Below, in pieces: positions 58,123 to 64,000 of a stretch of DNA of 64,000 nt (its first letter is position 1; every line of letters starts with the position of its first letter). The position numbers and the translations under genes are program-made. The DNA is from Artemisia argyi (lineage: Eukaryota > Streptophyta > Magnoliopsida > Asterales > Asteraceae), in assembly GCA_030686995.1 (NCBI GenBank), contig CM060709.1, positions 272,231,913 through 272,295,912 of the forward strand, written 5' to 3'. The notes beneath the pieces are model-generated. The model saw only the letters and a list, made by a program, of their open reading frames with translations, was not told where the DNA came from and ran no database searches.

Positions 58123-58944
58123 GACTAATGCTAATGGCAACACCACTTCCACAAAAGCAACCCCGCCACGTCAGCGCCACCTCAGCTTTCTCTCTCAATA
58201 ACTCCACCCCAACCACAATTAGCTAGTGGTGACCATAAAAACAACCCCATTTTTTTTAATTAAAATTTCATTCAATATTTAAATAAATATTACAATAAAT
58301 AATTAAGATACATTAAAATACATTACGATAAAATTTAAACTGCTTGTTGATTTATCCGTCGCCAAACGTGTTCCACTAAATCGGCTTTAAGATGAAGGTG
58401 AGTTTGCTCGTCTTGTATTTCTTGAATAAGATCTAACAGATGAGTTGATTTAATATAGTAGTAAATATTTAATACGCATGTACAGATTGTTTGGGATTTG
58501 GTGGAGTGTAGTTGAAATTTTAATACAAATGCATGCATGGTAGTAAATATGCTTTCAATTCAAATTAAATATGTTTCATGCTTTTGGTGGACTGTACTCC
58601 CATTTGACCTTCCTTGTAGTAAATATGTTTCATGCTTTTCTTCAGTACGCAACATTGATCATTCAAATTAAATATACTTTCAATTTTTCTTCAGTAGCCC
58701 ATTTGACCTTCATTGTAATATATCCTTGCAGTAAATATCCCATCAATTTTTTGCATGCTTTGTACTCCCATTTGAAAATTTTACTCCCAAATTAAAGCAT
58801 TGATCATTCAAAGTTTTGGTTGGTGAGGAAACCGAATTGTGAAAAAGGTTGGAAGGCAACGCGTTGCTATTGGGGTGTGCTAGGGGAAGTGACGCGTCAC
58901 TTTTGGGGTCACTTGGTGAAATCTAACTCCCATTAGCGATAGTC
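58123..58944. mobile_element. Harbinger deletion derivative with TTA duplication
   Basis: 822 bp with ends GACTAATGCTAATGG (left) and, inverted, GACTATCGCTAATGG (right). The 3-bp TTA duplication is at 58120-58122 and 58945-58947, which is diagnostic of PIF/Harbinger. It keeps only the 3' end of the transposase gene. Confidence 0.88.
58335..58538 (-). pseudogene. C-terminal fragment of a Harbinger transposase
   Basis: The minus-strand frame ends ...DEQTHLHLKADLVEHVWRRINQQAV, matching the conserved C-terminal HxxLxxDLVEHxW pattern of plant PIF/Harbinger transposases. The DDE region is missing. Confidence 0.7.
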
Positions 58945-58947
58945 TTA

Positions 58948-60496
58948 CAATTATCATTCTTTATTCTAAGCCGGCCCTACCACCATCCATCCAAGTTGAA
59001 GTTTAGATCACAAGGAGGCCCCACAAAAATCATAAGGCATGTCACTATATTATTCTTTGGTATAGTATTATATTATATATTTTACTCAATTGATTATTAT
59101 ATTTAATATATGTATGTATATTTTAGAATATTAAATCATTTTGTACTTTTCAGGTTATATAAATAGTAAATAGAACTAGAAGAGTTGACCCAACATGAAA
59201 GTTTTTTTCTTCTGAAGGATTAGAAGAATACTACTATGATTACTAGCACATTTTGTGATAACATACAATTACACCAGTTTCGAACTCAGATAACATATGA
59301 TGAATATTCATAATGCACCAATCGTAAAGTAATGTATCATTTTTTACATTTTTTGTAATTATGTGTAACGTTCTTTGATTTAAATTATTTGGTCAATATC
59401 TTTTCAAATTTATATTTTATGTATGTTTTTACCAGCTATCTAAGTTGCCGATTTATGTGAGTTTACATATTTACTGAAAAATACATATAAGTTTACACAT
59501 AATCTTAACCACCATATGTGATTTAATTATTGCATTTAATAGAAAAGCACTTATATCTTACAACCACAAATACTCCACTTTATCACTTTCACACACAACA
59601 TCCAAACCCCACTCAAAACCCTATATCTTATAATAATCCAAATTGATTGTCATTTGCAGTAATTTATTCCTAATTGAACGGTGCAAAATGTACTTTAGTT
59701 ATTATTATATATGATTTTGTTCTCTTCGTGTTATTTATTGTATGTATGAAGTCGATTTCAGTGATTTAGGGTTTCAAAAGAAAATGAAAATACAATATTT
59801 TTGTTTATTTTATTGGATGGCACCTCCTGGTCCCAATAATTTGTCATTTGAGGTTCACACTTATGACGTATTCTTTTTTGAACCCTTGACGTATGAGAAT
59901 AGATTTTGTTACATTATATGAAATAATGGATTATGTTACATTATATGAAATAATGGATTATGTTACATTATGTGAGTTTTTAGAAGAAAAAACTGATAAT
60001 AACATGTATTAGTTGTTTACGCACATGCCTTATCTGCCATTACAAGAAGGCCTGAAAATGATAATTACATATGCACAATGTATAAACAAAATTTAAAATA
60101 ATTTTGTAGGTTGGAGAAAAGTTTGTAGATGTAGAGTAGTTGAGAAAGTGTCTTACATATTATGTTCTTGAAAATGGATTCTATTGTAAAAATGTGACAT
60201 TATATTGGTGTCATTATCCCATATTAATTTGTAGGTTACCTATACTTCAATGTGTACTAATGATGTAATCAAACTAGTCAATATTATGATGAATGCTTCT
60301 AATGGTACACTATATCTTGACCGTTACATATGTTAACATTGATGGACATGCTAACCTAAAAGCCATGTATAAACTAGTCCTCTCTATACCCTACAACACA
60401 CAAAAGGTATAATCATTACCTATCCGTCAAGCTCTTTACACTCAAGTGGGTCAAAGGAGAGAAACTAGTTTGTGCTTAAAGTGTTTTCTACATCAT
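58948..60496. other. AT-rich non-coding region
   Basis: No gene was recognised. It contains the 27-bp tandem repeat described separately. Confidence 0.4.
59907..59974 (+). repeat. 27-bp tandem repeat, about 2.5 copies
   Basis: Unit TGTTACATTATATGAAATAA plus TGGATTA; two identical copies (59907-59933, 59934-59960) and a partial third. Confidence 0.9.
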
Positions 60497-62110
60497 GACA
60501 ACATCCGCTTCCGCTTCGGGTATGTTTCACTCGTTCATGTTAATTATGTGGTTACCATGAATATTTGATGCTAATGTTTACACATATGAATGGTTACATC
60601 TCTTTATGGTTTTATGGAAGTTCCAAAACATAACTCATTGCAAAATGTGGAACGAGACCAGCAAAATTGAAGGATCCCTCAAAAGGAAAATAAAAAAGTT
60701 CAACAAGAACCCAACTTACGTTGTCAAACAAACTTCAAATTGCCCTTGGAGGTGTTATGGGAAGAAGCTGAAAAAGGAGGATTCATTTCAGGTACAAAAC
60801 TATGATAGATAAACACACTTGTACTAGGAGCTTCAAATATGGAAGCCTAGTTAATTATAGATGGATTGGAAAAAACTTTGGGACAAAAATAAGGTCAAAT
60901 CCTAAAATAAATTTGCATAATAAAAAGTATAAATGAATTGTCAGCCCACATCAATGTAGGAATGCCAAAAGATATGCCTTAAATGAGGGTTAATCAAGCA
61001 CATAAGATCATTATGTTTAATTAGGTTTTATGTTTGCTTTAATGGATTGAAAGAAGGATGGAAATTAGGATGTAGAAGAATTATAGCGTTGGATTGATGC
61101 TTTCTTAAAAAAACCAAATGTGGGTGAGATATTGACTGCCGTAGGCAGAGATGGTAATAACCCTTCTTACCAGTGGCTTGGGCTGTTGTCAATGCGGAAA
61201 ACAAAGACGATTAGAGTTGGTTCCTAGAGTTGTTTGGTGATGACATGGATATGCCAATAGTAAATGGATTAATGCTAATGTCTGGTCAACACAAGGTATA
61301 CATGTTTAACAACAGTTCTTTGTATATTTATTGACTTTGTTTATTATCATTGACAATATCACTAATGTTCAATGTAAACATAGGAGTAAATTGAAGTTGT
61401 TAAGGATGTCATGCCTCATGCAGGATGTCATGTCCTATTCAGGGTATGTCTTTTTGGCCTAATTGCTGTTACATGTCTAGAGTTTTGCTACCCACACCAA
61501 GGAGGCAAGGAACATGCCTGGGAGACCTAGGAAGCAAAGAATTAGATAGTATCATGAAAAGAATCATCCTGATAGAGTGCCTAGATGTGGTATTAAAATG
61601 ACTTGTAAAAACTATGGTGAGACAGGCCACAACAAAAGAGGTTGTAAGAAAGTAGTCATACCCAAACCACCCAAGGAGCCTAGTAAAGCAAGAAGACCAA
61701 AGAAAACACAAGATGCTCTAGGCCTAATAGAATACTTTTCGCTAATTGAACCATTTAGGGTGTTTGGTGATTCGAATGTATTTGAGGCAAGTGGTTCTAG
61801 TTCTAGTCGGGTTAGGGTTAGCCTGAGTAGGAGAGGTGGTGGTTCTAGTTCTAATAAGGGTAGGGGTACAGTTAGAATAAGAGGTGGTGGTGCTAGTTCT
61901 AGTCATGGTAAGGATGCATGAAGACCAATTAGAGGTGGTGGTTCTAGTTCTAGTCAGGGTAAGGGTGCAGTTTCAATGAGAGGTGGTGGAGTTAGAATGA
62001 GAGGTGGTGGAGTGGGAATAAGAGTTAGGGGAGTTGGAATATTGAGTAGACTGTTAGGATTGAATGATAATGATATGAGATCTGAATCAATTGAGAATCC
62101 AAACTATTGA
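60497..62110 (+). pseudogene. Mutator-like (MuDR) transposase pseudogene
   Basis: Plus strand, many stops and frame changes. N-terminal MuDR DNA-binding part: KIEGSLKRKIKKFNKN and SNCPWRCYGKKLKKEDSFQV (60606-60812), then decayed HTC...FKYGSLVNYRWIGKNFG-like sequence. Transposase core remnant near 61130-61310: AVGRDGNN, LPVAWAVVNAENKDD, SWFLELFGDDMD and LMLMSGQHKG. C-terminal zinc knuckle PRCGIKMTCKNYGETGHNKR at about 61577-61636, where the second Cys of CX2CX4HX4C is Tyr. A tail of GRGG/GGGSSS repeats follows to a stop at 62108-62110. Most of the DDE domain between about 61310 and 61480 is deleted. Confidence 0.8.
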
Positions 62111-62392
62111 GCGAAGATATTTGTCAAATCTTCTATTATGGGATTTGATTTTATTTAGTTACCTTATTTTGATAAATGGCTTGGAGCTCAAGCTAAACCT
62201 CTTGTATAAATACGCTTTGGGAGAACAATAATAAACAAGCCAATTCATAATTTGTAAGTGTTTTGTCACAAACACAACAATAGATCAACCGAATTAGCCA
62301 AATCCAATAGTTCAAATACAATAGTCAATTGTTTCACCAAATTACAATGAAGGTAATCATTTTTTTTATGATATTGGATTATACATCATATC

Positions 62393-62700
62393 ATTAGTAG
62401 AAATATGATTAGATATCACGACATGATAGCAAGGCAATTAGACATCGTATCATTAGTACTTATGTGATTAGATATCACAGCATGATAGCATGCCGATTAA
62501 GCATCATATCATTGGTAGAAATGTGATCAGATATCATGGGATGTTAGCACGACTATTAGGCATTGTAACATTAATAGAAATGTGATTAGATATCACATAT
62601 TAATAGCATGACGACTAAATGTCGTATCTTTAGTAGCAAGGAATAAGATATCGTAATGTAGTAGCATAGCTTTAGCACGGTGATTAGAAATCACATTAGT
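62393..62700 (+). repeat. 59-bp tandem array
   Basis: Four consecutive units of exactly 59 bp (62393-62628), each built on ATTAGTAGAAATGTGATTAG, ATATCAC, ATAGCATG and a GCATCGTATC end, followed by one degenerate unit to about 62700. Units differ at about 15-25% of positions. It may lie in an LTR or be a local expansion. Confidence 0.88.
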
Positions 62701-62987
62701 GTTAGAATTCCAATTAGAGATAGGATATAATGACATTAGTAGCACATGATAGTAGAAGTATGTTATTAGCTAGAGAATAGGTGGCTTTAGTTATTGCTTA
62801 TGTTATGTTAGAATAGTTCCGTTTACTCAGTAAGTTGCAAGGATTTACCGTTCTCATTATGTTTCATGTAGGTACATGAAGAAAAGAATCGGGGCTTGAA
62901 GAAGTAGATCAAGGTGTATTTTGAGGGAACAAGCACACTCGTGGGTATAAGTGACGAGCGTCTCTTACAACACTTTGATATGTAGCT

Positions 62988-64000
62988 TGTAACACCCCAA
63001 CATGTTTTAGTATCATTTTACTATGGTGTCAAAACATATTATCTTAGTTCATGTGTTACGTTCTTATTTTAAACAAGTTGTCTAGTTTATGGTTTAAGAG
63101 GACTGTTTGGGATAACTCATTATTTTGTAAAAGAAGCGTTTCTGCAAGCGTTCATGTAAAGCCCAAGTGTAGATTTGATGTTTAATATATGTAATGTAAG
63201 TTCAGTATCAAGTTATCTCAGTTTTATATCTTTGTTGCATCAAGTTTGAGTTTATGGCAAAATATGTTTTTGGACAAGAGAGCTACGGATCCATTTGGAC
63301 CCACGGATCCAGTGCATGATTTGTGACCCAATTAGGATACATGGTCAGCACTGTATAAAAAATGAAAAAAATAAAGTTCGGGCGTTTGAATTAAAAAATA
63401 CACAGTTTAAAAAAATGGGACTGCTATACTTTTCAACTAATAAAATATTATCTCCACCTACAAAACTCTCTTTTGATTGGTTGACACAAGAAATAAACTA
63501 TTATTTTGAGACATTTTAAAGTGGAAATGAAGATAAGGACGGAGATAGTATTGTTTTAATAAAAGGGTGTTTGGTTTTGAGGGTATGAAACTTTCATTCT
63601 CAAAATAGTTGTTTAATTAATGAGTTTTATTTTTGAAAATTGATATCAAACCTTCAAAACTAATTGTATATTAACCTTCCAAAAAGCTATAAAATACCAT
63701 CGTACTTCAAAAAAAGTATCAAGTTGAATCATTTACTTTTTTATTGCTTACTTGACCAATAAACTTTCAAATTTTAATTTGACTTGAAACATTTCTTTAT
63801 ACCGTTAGTCATCATGTGGCAACGTTAGTCCTTTTACTCAACGAACGTTTGCAACGTTGGTCCTTTTATACTAACGACTCTTTTTAGTTAACTAAAAATT
63901 TGGTTTTTCTTACGTTTTCATACGTTTTAATACTTATCGCCCGGTTTTACACGTTTTGATCCGTTTTCATACGTTTCCGCCCCATTTTACACGTATTCGT
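62988..64000. other. LTR-like sequence and AT-rich end of window
   Basis: TGTAACACCCC at 62988-62998 resembles the LTR starts of the TGTTACACCCC-type elements in this window, but the partner is outside the window. Near the right edge ACGTTTT and ATACGTTT words repeat (63910-64000). No gene was recognised. Confidence 0.35.

Noticed and set aside
62393..62700. 59-bp units considered as CRISPR or as a satellite
   Set aside because: There are no conserved repeats with variable spacers; with four to five copies it is too short to call a satellite.

Overview
This is a 64 kb piece of a flowering-plant nuclear genome. The evidence is two multi-exon genes with plant GT-AG introns and plant-only protein families, plus the full mix of plant transposon classes (Gypsy, Copia, LINE, CACTA, hAT, Mutator-like, Harbinger). 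The flavour of the repeats (GGGTTAAACGGGTCAACCCG-type dispersed repeats, the Tat-like gag, the NAM/Myb-like Harbinger ORF) suggests an asterid, perhaps Asteraceae, but that is only an impression. There are no rRNA, tRNA or CRISPR loci and no prokaryotic features.

Layout. (1) 1-7514, minus strand: a seven-exon gene for a DUF616 (TOD1/MUCI70-type) membrane-anchored protein, cut by the left window edge, with a nested hAT MITE pair in one intron. (2) 8.2-9.3 kb: decayed NAM/Myb-like ORF of a Harbinger-type transposon. (3) 9.7-22.5 kb: a dispersed repeat carrying a MULE-type MITE, then a decayed Tat-like Gypsy element with 5' LTR, PBS, gag and an antisense ORF. It is split by two oppositely oriented solo LTRs of one family and by a 4.3 kb deleted LTR element. 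(4) 22.5-26.9 kb: CACTA-type repeats split by a third solo LTR, then a decayed LINE-type zinc-knuckle ORF. (5) 27.2-29.3 kb: a foldback element with arms of about 1 kb. (6) 29.5-37.9 kb, plus strand: a 21-exon dynamin-related protein 2 (DRP2-type) gene, recognisable throughout but with three disabling lesions. (7) 38.4-41.2 kb: a minus-strand Copia element with both LTRs and a perfect target duplication. (8) 41.5-57.1 kb: a second Copia element into which a CACTA element (itself carrying a LINE tail) and a recombinant Gypsy-type LTR composite have inserted. (9) 58.1-58.9 kb: a Harbinger deletion derivative. (10) 60.5-62.1 kb: a Mutator-like transposase pseudogene. (11) 62.4-64 kb: a 59-bp tandem array and LTR-like sequence running out of the window.

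The strongest results are structural. Eleven insertions have target-site duplications that can be read directly, and in two of them an interrupted reading frame rejoins exactly when the insert and one duplication are removed. The LTR composite at 46.6-55.4 kb is best explained by recombination between two LTR families. I found no gene cluster that looks like a new multi-gene system. The best candidates for a second look are the DRP2 lesions, the foldback hairpin, the recombinant LTR, and family-specific short palindromes that recur inside several LTR families.
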